A stretch of DNA of 64,000 nucleotides from Lutimonas zeaxanthinifaciens (GCF_030503675.1 NZ_CP129964.1:248001-312000); one strand, 5' to 3'; positions 1 through 8,401 are shown, counted from the first letter of the stretch. Program-made: numbers and translations. The notes: a model not told the origin generated them from the letters alone.

Positions 1-28
1 ACGAAATCATTTCAATAATGAAGTCAAC

Positions 29-973
29 TTATACATTTATGATCCTTTTTATGATCACAGAGGTATCAATAAGCAGAATACTCAATACCCCTATCAGAAT
101 GACGAGTTTGATCACGTTGTGTAAAATGATGTAATCGCGTTTTGAATTCGCCTTCCACAAAAAGACGAGAAAAAACACAAACACGATCCCTACCAAATAG
201 AAGTAGTACTTCATCATACCTATTTCAGGATATCCCCATAAAAAGTATACGGGATTCATGGTGAGCAAAACCAAAAGGGTAATAAGAGCTTTTGTAAAAT
301 ACTCCCCGTATTTAATTGGGATCGTTTGGTAATCCTGTACAATATCTCCTTTTATGTTTTCAAGGTCCTTGAGAAGTTCTCGGATCATAAGCACAAAGAA
401 CAAAAAAGCCGCGTGTATAAATATGACCTCAGAGAAATTCTTGTAGTAGATAAAGATGGCGAAAAAAGGTAAAATGGATAAAATGGAAGCAGAAAAAAGG
501 CCTGTTAAAGGGTATTTCTTCAATTTATGTGAGTAGAGCCATATTAGAAAAATATAGACCGCAAAGAAAAGTGCTGCCCTCCAAGACACGAGCAATCCAA
601 ATACCACCCCGATAAAATTGAGAAAAAAATAGATCTGTAATTTTACTTTCTGGCTTACAATGCTGTCTATCTTGGATTTTATGGGTTTATTGATCCTGTC
701 CTTTTTACTGTCGTAAAAATTGTTAATAATGTATCCAGAGGCAATTACACAGATTGTAGCAAGTACAATGAAATAGAGATCCAAATTAAAAATAATGGAT
801 TTCAATGGAAGATCCGGAGAAAAAATGAAGATGGCCGCCAGGTATTGAGCAAGGACGATGAGCGCTATGTTATAGCCCCGTACAACAGATAGCAAACTTA
901 AAAATTTGAAAAACAAAGAATATGACTTCTTTGATTTGGGTTTTTTATCTAACCCTTTGCCGGAAGCATCCAT
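29..973 (-). CDS. UbiA-family prenyltransferase (DGGGP-synthase-like)
   Basis: A 314-residue integral membrane prenyltransferase of the UbiA superfamily, expected to move a polyprenyl group from its diphosphate to a membrane acceptor. The first Asp motif, NNFYDSKKD (84-92), and the second, RELLKDLENIKGD (198-210), are both present, as are RGYN (32-35) and YSHKLKKYPLTG (147-158). The second motif resembles that of archaeal digeranylgeranylglyceryl-phosphate synthases more than quinone-pathway UbiA or MenA. About eight or nine hydrophobic segments are visible. It lies 12 nt after the mevalonate-kinase-like gene, apparently in one operon, which fits an isoprenoid role. The acceptor is unproven; a quinone or heme precursor is possible. 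Confidence 0.85.
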   Translation of the reverse strand: MDASGKGLDKKPKSKKSYSLFFKFLSLLSVVRGYNIALIVLAQYLAAIFIFSPDLPLKSIIFNLDLYFIVLATICVIASGYIINNFYDSKKDRINKPIKSKIDSIVSQKVKLQIYFFLNFIGVVFGLLVSWRAALFFAVYIFLIWLYSHKLKKYPLTGLFSASILSILPFFAIFIYYKNFSEVIFIHAAFLFFVLMIRELLKDLENIKGDIVQDYQTIPIKYGEYFTKALITLLVLLTMNPVYFLWGYPEIGMMKYYFYLVGIVFVFFLVFLWKANSKRDYIILHNVIKLVILIGVLSILLIDTSVIIKRIINV

Positions 974-985
974 AATTGAGGATGT

Positions 986-1912
986 TTAGAATCGATAAAC
1001 AAGTTCCAGTTTGTAGGAATCAAGCAATTTTTTTGCTTTTTCATAGTCTTGCGTGAAGCCTAAGATATAACCTCCACCTCCGGAACCACAAAGCTTTAAA
1101 TAATAATCGTTTGTTTCAATTCCGGTTTGCCATAATTGATGGAACGAGTCCGGAATCATGGGCTTGAAATGTTTTAAAACAACTTTGGACAATTTTTTTA
1201 CATTACCGAATAAGGATTTTACGTTTCCATGCAAGAAATCATCGATGCAATCATCAGTATAACGAGCAAAGTCTCGATCGATCATCTTTCTGAACCCCTC
1301 ATTCTTCATTTTGTTCATAAAGATATTCACCATGGGTTGAGTCTCGCCAATCATTTCTGAATCGAGTAAGAAAACGGCGCCTTTTCCTTCTTTTTGAGAA
1401 GGAATTCCTGTTGCTTCGAGGTTGTCTTTTGAGTTGATTAAAATCGGTAAACTCAGATAGGAATTCAGCGGGTCCAGACCAGAGCTTTTCCCATGAAAAA
1501 AAGACTCCATCTTTGAAAACACGGATTTTAATTTAAGCAGTTTATCTCTGGTGAGGTTTTCAAGTACCGTAATCTTATTGTCAGCATACTTGTCGTAAAT
1601 TGCTGCTACCAGTGCTCCTGAACTTCCAACCCCGTATCCCTGAGGAATACTTGAATCAAAATGCATGTTTTTCTCAATGTCATTCCTGAATTCCTCTAAA
1701 CGCAATTCAATGTCCGGGTCTTGAAGCTGCAAAAGATATTGGTAAAATTCACGAAGTTTCTGGTTGGAATCTTTTGCCTTTTCATCGGCGTCATCAGAAA
1801 TAATTAAAGCGCCCTGATACGAATTATAAGGGATTGCCAAACCTTTGGAATCTTTGATAATGCCATACTCTCCAAATAAAAGTATTTTCGCGTAAAAAAG
1901 AGGGCCTTTCAT
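986..1912 (-). CDS. mvk: Mevalonate kinase-like GHMP kinase
   Basis: A 308-residue cytosolic GHMP kinase, probably phosphorylating mevalonate. Motif 1 is near the N-terminus (KILLFGEYGIIK, 9-20), the ATP-binding loop is QGYGVGSSGALVAA (91-104), a mevalonate-kinase-like HGKSSGLDP lies at 140-148, and the glycine-rich motif 3 CGSGGGG at 275-281. It is followed by the UbiA gene, and the diphosphomevalonate decarboxylase gene lies 142 nt upstream on the same strand, so the three form a mevalonate locus. A -7-like element TATATTTG sits about 25 nt before the ATG (1944-1937). Phosphomevalonate is an alternative substrate; neighbourhood and the HGKSSGLDP motif favour mevalonate. Confidence 0.83.
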   Translation of the reverse strand: MKGPLFYAKILLFGEYGIIKDSKGLAIPYNSYQGALIISDDADEKAKDSNQKLREFYQYLLQLQDPDIELRLEEFRNDIEKNMHFDSSIPQGYGVGSSGALVAAIYDKYADNKITVLENLTRDKLLKLKSVFSKMESFFHGKSSGLDPLNSYLSLPILINSKDNLEATGIPSQKEGKGAVFLLDSEMIGETQPMVNIFMNKMKNEGFRKMIDRDFARYTDDCIDDFLHGNVKSLFGNVKKLSKVVLKHFKPMIPDSFHQLWQTGIETNDYYLKLCGSGGGGYILGFTQDYEKAKKLLDSYKLELVYRF

Positions 1913-1936
1913 TAATTCTGTTTAAAAAATTCGCTA

Positions 1937-1955
1937 CAAATATAATACAAAAATA
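1937..1955 (-). promoter_or_regulatory. Candidate -7 elements for the mvk-ubiA pair
   Basis: On the minus strand two octamers fit the Bacteroidota -7 consensus TAnnTTTG: TATATTTG (1944-1937) and TATTTTTG (1955-1948). They sit 25-36 nt before the ATG. No TTG is found at the usual 17-23 nt spacing, so this is a partial match only. Confidence 0.4.
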
Positions 1956-2054
1956 GATTTGATCTGATTTTGACTACTTTTTAAACGAATTAAATTCTTA
2001 AAACTTATTCACTTAAAATAAAAATTATTATCGAAAATAGAAGTCCAACAGTCT

Positions 2055-3140
2055 CTAATGCAAGAGTTTCGCTCCGTTTCCTACAGTATCTTCAATAAAC
2101 TGGCCGTTTTGACAAAACGAAACCAGTTCTTTTTTAATAAATTCAACAGCCGCATTTTTATCTTTATCCGGATAAAGTACATGTACATTTGCTCCTGCGT
2201 CCAAAGTAAAACAGATATGGAACCCTGATAATTTCCTGAAGTTCCAGATACGGTTTATAATTTCCAGGGTGTTCGGTTTCATTAAAATAAAATATGGGTC
2301 AGAGGTCATCATCATCGCATGAAGGGATAGCGCTTCCCGTTCAACCACATCAATAAATGAATCCAGTTCTCCATTTTTCAAGATGGCTATTAAACGACTC
2401 ATATTGTCTTTGGCCTGTTCAAATCTCGACTCCGCAAAAGGATGGCCCAGCATTAATTTATGACCCAATGTGGAGGAAACCTTTTTCTCTCCTTTGTCCA
2501 CTAAGAGGATGGTATCGTGAAAGGATGTAAAAACGTCATGAATTTCCCCTGAATATTTTGTTCCGTAAAGATCATTGCTTTTGTACACTGAGGGATGCTG
2601 TCCCCAAACAACAACAGGCCCTTCAATGCTCCTCGCCGCACTTCCTGAGCCAAGTCTTGCGAGGAATGAGGCTTTCTGATTGAATTCACTCTCGCTTAGT
2701 TGAGGATCAATAGATTTTTGTATGCTCATCAAACACAGAGCCAATGCACTCATCCCACTGGCACTGGAGGCTATACCGCTACTGTGGGGAAAAGAATTCT
2801 CAGTATGAATTTCAAATTGAAAGTTTCTTATAAACGGAACATATTCTACCACTCGCTCAAAAAACTGTTCAATTTTGGGCCGGAAATTCTGGTTTTCTTT
2901 TTCATCAAAGAAAACCTTGAAATCGAAACCGTCCGATGAACTCATTTTTGGACTGTACCTAACTGTGGTTTGGGTATTGCAATTCGAAAGTGTAAAACTT
3001 ACAGATACATTCTTTGGTATTTGAGGATCTGTTTTCCCCCAGTACTTAATTAATGCAATATTACTAGGGCTTTGCCAGGTCACACTTCCAGAAGCCTTTG
3101 TATCCTCTGAGCTCAAATTAAAAATGAAGTTTTTCTCCAT
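2055..3140 (-). CDS. mvaD: Diphosphomevalonate decarboxylase
   Basis: A 361-residue enzyme of the GHMP superfamily that decarboxylates mevalonate diphosphate, using ATP, to isopentenyl diphosphate. Family motifs are complete: the N-terminal SNIALIKYWGK (26-36), the SGIASSASG phosphate loop (121-129), the GSGSAARS segment (164-171), and Asp314 in DAGANVH, which matches the catalytic Asp of the family. Length is close to bacterial MVD plus a short N-terminal extension. It has its own candidate -7 element just upstream (3168-3161) and is followed by a 142-nt gap before mvk. With the GYDIA kinase at 10082-10993 it would complete the lower mevalonate pathway. Confidence 0.93.
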   Translation of the reverse strand: MEKNFIFNLSSEDTKASGSVTWQSPSNIALIKYWGKTDPQIPKNVSVSFTLSNCNTQTTVRYSPKMSSSDGFDFKVFFDEKENQNFRPKIEQFFERVVEYVPFIRNFQFEIHTENSFPHSSGIASSASGMSALALCLMSIQKSIDPQLSESEFNQKASFLARLGSGSAARSIEGPVVVWGQHPSVYKSNDLYGTKYSGEIHDVFTSFHDTILLVDKGEKKVSSTLGHKLMLGHPFAESRFEQAKDNMSRLIAILKNGELDSFIDVVEREALSLHAMMMTSDPYFILMKPNTLEIINRIWNFRKLSGFHICFTLDAGANVHVLYPDKDKNAAVEFIKKELVSFCQNGQFIEDTVGNGAKLLH

Positions 3141-3160
3141 TACAGTTTCTAAGGTTTTGG

Positions 3161-3168
3161 CAAAGATA
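3161..3168 (-). promoter_or_regulatory. Candidate -7 element for mvaD
   Basis: TATCTTTG on the minus strand fits TAnnTTTG and lies 20 nt before the mvaD ATG, in the 37-nt gap after the LytTR regulator gene. A matching -33 TTG would fall inside the regulator's 3' end and is not seen. It suggests mvaD is transcribed apart from the two-component genes. Confidence 0.4.
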
Positions 3169-3177
3169 AATCTTTAG

Positions 3178-3894
3178 CTAAACATTATCTAATCTATGTT
3201 TTACATCATTTTTGTAACTTCTGCTGATCGGGATGGCCTTATTTTCTATTTCGACAAATTCCTGGGTAAAAGAATCTATTTTGTCAAGAGATACTATAAA
3301 TGATCTGTGCACTCTCAAAAAGTCTTTGGTGGGAAGTTTGGCCTCGATACTTGAGATGGTTTCCCGGGTGATGATCACCTTATCATTGATAAATAGTTTC
3401 ACATAATCCGACAGGCTTTCAATGTATTTGAGATCAGAAAACTTTATTTTTATCATTTTCCGATTGGATCGTACAAAAAAATAATCCGATTTTTCTGTTG
3501 GCTGGTCAGGAGCTTTTTCTTCCTTGAAGCGAAGACTTTCGTTTTTGAATTTCTGGATGGATTGTATCAGTCGATCAAATGAAATGGGTTTGAGCAGATA
3601 GTCCACGGCTTTCAAATCAAACCCATCCACAGCGTATTCTCTGTATGCTGTAGTAAAAATCACCTTGATGTTTTTGTTGATCGATCGCGCAAAAGATAAA
3701 CCTGATATTTCAGGCATGTTGATATCAAGAAATATTAAGTCAACGGCATGAGCGTTCAACAGATTGAAGGCCTCTACAGCATTTTTGCACTGCCCTAAGA
3801 TCTCAATGGAATCAATTCGGCTTAAATGATTTTCCAAAATCTCCCGAGCCATGGGCTCATCATCTACAATGATACATTTAATTGTGTTATCCAT
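3178..3894 (-). CDS. LytTR-family response regulator
   Basis: A 238-residue response regulator: an N-terminal receiver (about 5-120) with acidic pair D11/D12, phosphoacceptor D57 in LIFLDINMPE and the conserved K of LLKPIS, then a LytTR DNA-binding domain (about 135-236, with YIESLSDYVKL and LRVHRSFIV). It lies 10 nt after the LytS-type kinase gene, so the two form a two-component system. Its targets are unknown; the divergent ExbB-like gene at 5165 is a reasonable candidate by position only. Confidence 0.92.
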   Translation of the reverse strand: MDNTIKCIIVDDEPMAREILENHLSRIDSIEILGQCKNAVEAFNLLNAHAVDLIFLDINMPEISGLSFARSINKNIKVIFTTAYREYAVDGFDLKAVDYLLKPISFDRLIQSIQKFKNESLRFKEEKAPDQPTEKSDYFFVRSNRKMIKIKFSDLKYIESLSDYVKLFINDKVIITRETISSIEAKLPTKDFLRVHRSFIVSLDKIDSFTQEFVEIENKAIPISRSYKNDVKHRLDNV

Positions 3895-3904
3895 TTTTAC
3901 CAGT

Positions 3905-4957
3905 TTATATTTTACGGATCTTTAATTCAACCTCATACCATTGCTGATCAGTCGTTACCCTTAGGGAATAATTATCCGGATAGATCAGATCGAGTCGTTT
4001 CCTGATGTTTACCAAACCTATACCGGATTCTTTTTGAGGCTCTGAGTTGTTTTTTACGGTGTTTTTTATTGAAAAATTCAAAGAATCCTCAATAAGTTGA
4101 ATCTCAATAAAAATATGCAGAAAACCTTCGATGAGATTTCCGTGCTTAAATGCATTTTCAACAAAAGGAATCAAAAGCATTGGCGGAATCAACTTGTCTT
4201 TATCCCCAATATCCGATTTAAAAGAAATTTTTAAAGTATCCTGAAACCTGATTCGTTCGAGGTCTATATATTCCTGAAGATGCAGAATCTCTTCCTTGAG
4301 GCTAACCTTGGGCTTGCTCACCTGATAAAGAATATAATCAAGCAAATTTGAGAGTTTCAATATAATATCAGGTGTATCTTTTGAGCCCCTTAAGGCAAAA
4401 CCATAGATGGTATTTAGGGTATTGAAAAGAAAATGAGGATGGATTTGTTTTTTCAGATATTGCAGTTCCTGATCCTTGATCTGTAACTGAGTAGTAAGAA
4501 TTTTATTTTGTAATTCTTTATTTTTTGATTCGGTCTTGAAATTATGACTGAGGAGGTTAACGAAACTTACGAGCAAAACGACGAGATAAACAAGGATAAG
4601 AACAAAAATATAATTCTTACTCATAGGTGGCATTTTCTCTATTTTGAGATTTGAAAGGAAAACAAGGCTGGCGAAAATGGTCATTAGAATCAACCAGGTT
4701 GAAATGATAAAAGTATAGAGACTGTAAAGAGCGAACAAAAAGTATTTTTTGCTTAGCAGGTATTTCGGAATGAGATAATAAACCACAAAATAAGTGGTAA
4801 TCATGGTTACCGGCAGTAGAAAAGTTGAAAACCAGGTTACGTAATTTGAATCAGTAGAATTGTAACTGAAAAAATAAACAAAAAAGAACCAGACTCCGAC
4901 CCAGAAAATCAGGTGAAGGGAAATAAACCTTGAATTGATCAATTTAATAAGATCCAT
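3905..4957 (-). CDS. LytS-type sensor histidine kinase
   Basis: A 350-residue membrane sensor kinase. Four hydrophobic segments occupy roughly residues 10-135 with little extracellular sequence. A short coiled coil (about 140-170) leads into the His_kinase domain with QIHPHFLFNTLN (171-182; the phospho-His is expected at H175) and an N-box like PFVENAFKHG followed by GIGLVNIRKRL of the ATPase lid. This architecture is the common Bacteroidota partner of LytTR regulators and precedes one here. No ligand can be inferred from the small membrane domain. Confidence 0.92.
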   Translation of the reverse strand: MDLIKLINSRFISLHLIFWVGVWFFFVYFFSYNSTDSNYVTWFSTFLLPVTMITTYFVVYYLIPKYLLSKKYFLFALYSLYTFIISTWLILMTIFASLVFLSNLKIEKMPPMSKNYIFVLILVYLVVLLVSFVNLLSHNFKTESKNKELQNKILTTQLQIKDQELQYLKKQIHPHFLFNTLNTIYGFALRGSKDTPDIILKLSNLLDYILYQVSKPKVSLKEEILHLQEYIDLERIRFQDTLKISFKSDIGDKDKLIPPMLLIPFVENAFKHGNLIEGFLHIFIEIQLIEDSLNFSIKNTVKNNSEPQKESGIGLVNIRKRLDLIYPDNYSLRVTTDQQWYEVELKIRKI

Positions 4958-5131
4958 GCCGCAAGTTGCAGAAATTATTTTAAACCTGCCTATTTTTTGG
5001 TTGAATGGCGGGTTTAAAACGGGTTTTTACCTTTTTAAGGAATGATTTAGCAAATAAGTAGTTAGTTTCGTCAAATTGATATCTTAATGTGTCATCTATC
5101 GCATTTTTCATTTCAATTGACTAATTTCAAT

Positions 5132-5139
5132 TAGGTTTG
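5132..5139 (+). promoter_or_regulatory. Candidate -7 element for the ExbB-like gene
   Basis: TAGGTTTG fits TAnnTTTG and ends 25 nt before the ATG of the ExbB-like gene. The nearest TTG (5117-5119) is only 12 nt upstream, too close for the usual spacing. Confidence 0.35.
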
Positions 5140-5164
5140 AATTCATTAATTTAAAATCTCAATT

Positions 5165-5518
5165 ATGTTATTTGATCGTTTACAAGAAGGAGGTCCATTT
5201 TTTATGTATCCATTAGCCATTATATTGGTATTGGTAATCATTCTTATAGTTAAAGGTTTATTAAGTAGGGGCAGGGATAATAAAACGAATGAACTCATTG
5301 GTTCAATCACTCTTTTTGCCATAGTCTGGGGCTTTCTGGGCCAGATTATTGGATTAATAGGGGCTTTTGATACCATTGAATCTGTCGGAAATGTTTCAGC
5401 GGAAGTAATGGCAGCAGGTTTAAAGGTGGCTTTTCTTCCACCGGTGTTCGGTATGTTCATTTTTCTGATCGGAAGATTGGGTTTGATCATTCTTACATGG
5501 ATCAAAAAAGATGAATAG
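5165..5518 (+). CDS. Minimal MotA/TolQ/ExbB-like membrane protein
   Basis: A 117-residue protein with three hydrophobic helices: about 12-33, 47-70 and 88-112. The C-terminal part resembles the MotA/TolQ/ExbB proton-channel core, with a glycine-rich helix (FLGQIIGLIGAFDTIE) followed by EVMAAGLKVAFLPPVFG. ExbB proteins usually exceed 200 residues; the large cytoplasmic region is missing and no ExbD/TolR or TonB gene is adjacent. It is divergent from the LytS/LytTR genes and closed by a strong terminator at 5533-5568, so it forms a single-gene unit. Function is unknown; an ion-channel-like role is an inference from fold resemblance. Confidence 0.72.
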   Translation: MLFDRLQEGGPFFMYPLAIILVLVIILIVKGLLSRGRDNKTNELIGSITLFAIVWGFLGQIIGLIGAFDTIESVGNVSAEVMAAGLKVAFLPPVFGMFIFLIGRLGLIILTWIKKDE

Positions 5519-5532
5519 CACCTTCAGGAGGC

Positions 5533-5568
5533 AAAAAATATCCATTTTCCAAAAATGGATATTTTTTT
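5533..5568 (+). terminator. Intrinsic terminator after the ExbB-like gene
   Basis: An almost perfect inverted repeat around ATATCCATTTT and AAAATGGATAT with a short C-rich loop, followed by a run of seven or eight T. It begins 15 nt after the stop codon. Confidence 0.85.
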
Positions 5569-5590
5569 GGTTACCGGAGAAAAGAACTTT

Positions 5591-5622
5591 TTGACGTTTT
5601 GATTGCAGAATGAATATCTTTG
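5591..5622 (+). promoter_or_regulatory. Candidate promoter of the 78-aa gene
   Basis: TTG (5591-5593), a 21-nt spacer and TATCTTTG (5615-5622) fit the Bacteroidota -33/-7 consensus. The -7 box ends 14 nt before the ATG at 5637, implying a very short leader. Confidence 0.5.
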
Positions 5623-5636
5623 TCGAAAAATAAGAA

Positions 5637-5873
5637 ATGGACAGAAAAATAAAGTTGATCTGGGATTTCAGAGGCCCTGAAGCCAAAGAAATTGCTAAAC
5701 ACCATGTCATTCATTTGAAGGAATTCGCGATCAAAGAGGGTCTGGATTTTTTTCATGCTGATATTGAGGAAATAAATGAAATGTACTGTTTGGCTTACAT
5801 AACTGTTAGAGAGAAAGATATGATCGTTTACAGAGATGCATTGAAGCCACATCGAGGCGAGGTGGCAAAATAA
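5637..5873 (+). CDS. Small conserved hypothetical protein
   Basis: A 78-residue soluble protein with no signal peptide or membrane segment. It starts KIKLIWDFRGPEAKEIAKHH and has a His pair, a short helix-strand pattern and a C-terminal ALKPHRGEV. I recognise this type as a conserved hypothetical of Flavobacteriia but know no function. It has its own candidate promoter, lies after a terminator and is separated from arsR by a further 67 nt with another -7 element, so it is probably monocistronic. Confidence 0.72.
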   Translation: MDRKIKLIWDFRGPEAKEIAKHHVIHLKEFAIKEGLDFFHADIEEINEMYCLAYITVREKDMIVYRDALKPHRGEVAK

Positions 5874-5909
5874 AATTGAAAATTTCTTTTTTTATAAAAT
5901 TAATCATCG

Positions 5910-5917
5910 TACATTTG
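5910..5917 (+). promoter_or_regulatory. Candidate -7 element of the arsenic operon
   Basis: TACATTTG fits TAnnTTTG, 23 nt before the arsR ATG. The following very AT-rich stretch (ACAATTAATAATTATAT, 5924-5940) lies between promoter and start, where an ArsR operator would be expected; no clean long palindrome is visible there. Confidence 0.5.
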
Positions 5918-5940
5918 CGATAAACAATTAATAATTATAT

Positions 5941-6273
5941 ATGAAACGTTCAGCCCAAGATTTTGAATATTCTGAGGATACGATATCGGTTGCTAAATTT
6001 GCGAAAGCCCTGGGGCATCCGGCACGAATTATTATTTTAAAACATTTGAGTAACCAGAGTTGTTGTTTCACAGGAGACCTTTTAGAAGTCCTTCCGTTGG
6101 CTCAGTCTACTATTTCACAGCATTTGAAAGAATTGAAGGAAGCAGGCCTTATCGAAGGAGAAGTAAATCCTCCCAAAGTGAAATATTGTATTAACACGGA
6201 AAACTGGAAATTGGCAAATGAACTCTTTAAGAACCTGTTTAAAGAGGATTTTTCAAATATAAGCTGTTGCTAA
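5941..6273 (+). CDS. arsR: ArsR-family arsenite-responsive repressor
   Basis: A 110-residue winged-helix repressor, likely binding DNA until trivalent arsenic enters. The helix-turn-helix includes the stretch from A54 to G69 (AQSTISQHLKELKEAG). The E. coli ELCVCDL metal motif is absent. Instead there is a vicinal Cys pair at 41-42 (QSCCF), a single Cys83 and a C-terminal pair at 109-110, so the As(III) site must be arranged differently, as is common in the diverse ArsR family. It is the first gene of the operon, 12 nt before the acetyltransferase gene. Confidence 0.9.
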   Translation: MKRSAQDFEYSEDTISVAKFAKALGHPARIIILKHLSNQSCCFTGDLLEVLPLAQSTISQHLKELKEAGLIEGEVNPPKVKYCINTENWKLANELFKNLFKEDFSNISCC

Positions 6274-6285
6274 AAAAGACTGGTT

Positions 6286-6777
6286 ATGATACTTACAGAA
6301 GCCATTACTTATTCCGATTGGTCGGCAGTTTCACGAATTTATAAAGAAGGGATAGCCACAGGAATGGCCACTTTTGAAAAAGAAGTGCCTTCCTGGGAAG
6401 ACTGGGATGCCAATCATTTAAAATCATGCAGAATCATAGCAAGAAACGAGGAGGAAGTTGTTGGTTGGGCCGCACTTTCGCCTGTTTCTTCGAGATGTGT
6501 CTATGGTGGTGTTGCTGAAGTGAGCATTTATGTTGCGGCAACGGCAAGAGGAAAAGGAGTAGGTAAGATTTTAATGAACAGACTCATTTACGAAAGTGAA
6601 TCAGAGGGGTTCTGGACACTTCAGGCCGGAATATTCCCAGAAAACAAAAATAGTATTCGGCTGCATGAGAAATCAGGTTTCAGAATTATAGGATACAGAG
6701 AAAGGATAGGACAATTGGACGGGGTTTGGAAGGATAATGTTTTACTTGAACGAAGAAGCTCCAAAATTGGATTGTAA
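6286..6777 (+). CDS. arsN1: ArsN1-like GNAT N-acetyltransferase
   Basis: A 163-residue GNAT acetyltransferase resembling phosphinothricin/arsinothricin acetyltransferases. Family signs are GIATGMATFE near residues 23-32, the acetyl-CoA loop RGKGVGKILM, and NSIRLHEKSGFR in the C-terminal half. ArsN1 enzymes acetylate the alpha-amino group of the organoarsenical antibiotic arsinothricin and are found in ars operons, exactly the context here (arsR 12 nt upstream, DUF6428 and acr3 downstream). Phosphinothricin or another amino acid is a possible substrate; resistance is an inference. Confidence 0.8.
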   Translation: MILTEAITYSDWSAVSRIYKEGIATGMATFEKEVPSWEDWDANHLKSCRIIARNEEEVVGWAALSPVSSRCVYGGVAEVSIYVAATARGKGVGKILMNRLIYESESEGFWTLQAGIFPENKNSIRLHEKSGFRIIGYRERIGQLDGVWKDNVLLERRSSKIGL

Positions 6778-6837
6778 ATAATATTTTAATCTCCTTTAAA
6801 AAAGAATAAATAAGTATAAATCATAAAATCAATAAAA

Positions 6838-7320
6838 ATGAAAGTAAAAGAATTTATAAATATGCTGGATCAGCATAAAGGAAAAGAGTTGATGTTTTCA
6901 TATCAGCAGGACAAATTGGTAGGTGCTAATTATCACTTGACCGAGGTTAAAAACGTTCAATTCGATACTACAGATTGCGGGGGTAAAACCAATTTTTGGG
7001 AAGAAACCCATTTTCAGTTGTGGGAAAGTCCTGAGGAAATTGAGAAAAGAACGTATATGACCACGGATAAAATCTTATCAATCCTCAACAGAGTGGATGG
7101 TATAAAACCTTTGAAGAAGGAAACAGAATTGAAATTTGAGTATGGAAATGAGGATTTTACAACCGCCGTTATGCCTGTCAGAGAACTTGAATGGGATCAA
7201 AACCGTCTTTATGTATCACTATTTTCTGAGGAAACAAAATGCAAGGCAAAAGATCAATGCTGTATCGAGGAAGAGGAAATAGAGGCAGAAGCCTGTTGCG
7301 AGACATCAAATTGCTGTTAA
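6838..7320 (+). CDS. DUF6428-type protein with a cysteine-rich tail
   Basis: A 160-residue soluble protein of the DUF6428 type, which I associate with Bacteroidota arsenic operons; no function is established. The body (1-130) is a mixed alpha/beta sequence with one Cys (C47). The last 26 residues hold seven cysteines in a C-x5-CC-x10-CC-x4-CC layout (C135, C141/142, C153/154, C159/160) spaced by acidic residues. The tail looks suited to binding As(III) or another thiophilic metal. Sitting between the acetyltransferase and acr3, it could carry arsenite to the pump, but this is inference. Confidence 0.8.
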   Translation: MKVKEFINMLDQHKGKELMFSYQQDKLVGANYHLTEVKNVQFDTTDCGGKTNFWEETHFQLWESPEEIEKRTYMTTDKILSILNRVDGIKPLKKETELKFEYGNEDFTTAVMPVRELEWDQNRLYVSLFSEETKCKAKDQCCIEEEEIEAEACCETSNCC

Positions 7321-7369
7321 AAGACTATCATTTCTATAATAAAGATTACTTTAGCTGAAATTTTTGGGA

Positions 7370-8401
7370 ATGAAGAAAAGACTCAAACTACTCGATCGTT
7401 ATTTAACACTATGGATCTTTTTGGCTATGGCATTGGGTGTGGCCCTGGGTGTTCTGTATCCAGGGTTCGCTTCACTGAATGAAAAGCTTTCGGTTGGTAC
7501 AACAAATATTCCTCTGGCCATTGGCCTGATTTTAATGATGTATCCTCCTTTGGCCAAGGTAGACTATAACTTAATACCATCGATATTCAAAGACGCAAAA
7601 CTAATGCGTCTTTCTTTATTTTTAAACTGGATCGTCGGTCCGATTTTAATGTTTTTTCTGGCTATTATTTTTCTCAGGGACCACCCGGGATATATGACAG
7701 GATTAATTTTAATTGGGCTTGCACGTTGTATTGCTATGGTCATCGTGTGGAACGACCTTGCGGGAGGAAGCCGAGAGTATGGAGCGACGTTAATAGCATT
7801 GAACAGCCTGTTTCAGGTTTTCACATATAGCTTCTACGCCTGGTTATTTATAACTGTATTACCACCGTATTTTGGGATCAAAGGCTATGATGTCAATATT
7901 TCTATTTGGGAAGTATCTCAAAGTGTTTTGATCTATCTGGGAATACCTTTTGCCGCGGGCTTCCTGTCACGAAAGTACCTGGTCAAAACAAAAGGAATTA
8001 ACTGGTATAACAGAAAATTTATTCCATTTATATCTCCCATTACCTTGATCGCCCTTCTTGCAACAATCGTATTGATGTTTAGCTTAAAAGGGGATATGAT
8101 CATGGAACTGCCAATGGATGTTGTGCGGATCGCAATTCCTTTGATCCTGTATTTTGGACTGATGTTTTTTATAAGTTTCTTCGTGGCTCAAAAGAGAGGA
8201 GTTGATTACAAAAGAAATGCTTCAGTGGCATTTACGGCCACAGGAAATAATTTTGAATTGGCTATTGCCGTGGCGATTGCAGTATTTGGAATTAACTCCC
8301 CACAGGCTTTTACCGGAGTCATCGGGCCCCTGATCGAAGTGCCGGTTTTAATATTATTGGTTAATATTTCGATGAAGTTAAAAAAGAAGTATTATTCGTG
8401 A
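7370..8401 (+). CDS. acr3: Arsenite efflux transporter Acr3
   Basis: A 343-residue membrane transporter of the Acr3/BASS type with about ten transmembrane helices, exporting arsenite using the proton motive force. The family hallmark [14 protein letters not shown] surrounds the essential Cys (C120), and the C-terminal half carries GNNFELAIA and the GPLIEVP segment with the conserved Glu. The ATG at 7370 is chosen over a TTG two codons upstream. It lies 49 nt after DUF6428 and 38 nt before arsC. Confidence 0.95.
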   Translation: MKKRLKLLDRYLTLWIFLAMALGVALGVLYPGFASLNEKLSVGTTNIPLAIGLILMMYPPLAKVDYNLIPSIFKDAKLMRLSLFLNWIVGPILMFFLAIIFLRDHPGYMTGLILIGLARCIAMVIVWNDLAGGSREYGATLIALNSLFQVFTYSFYAWLFITVLPPYFGIKGYDVNISIWEVSQSVLIYLGIPFAAGFLSRKYLVKTKGINWYNRKFIPFISPITLIALLATIVLMFSLKGDMIMELPMDVVRIAIPLILYFGLMFFISFFVAQKRGVDYKRNASVAFTATGNNFELAIAVAIAVFGINSPQAFTGVIGPLIEVPVLILLVNISMKLKKKYYS

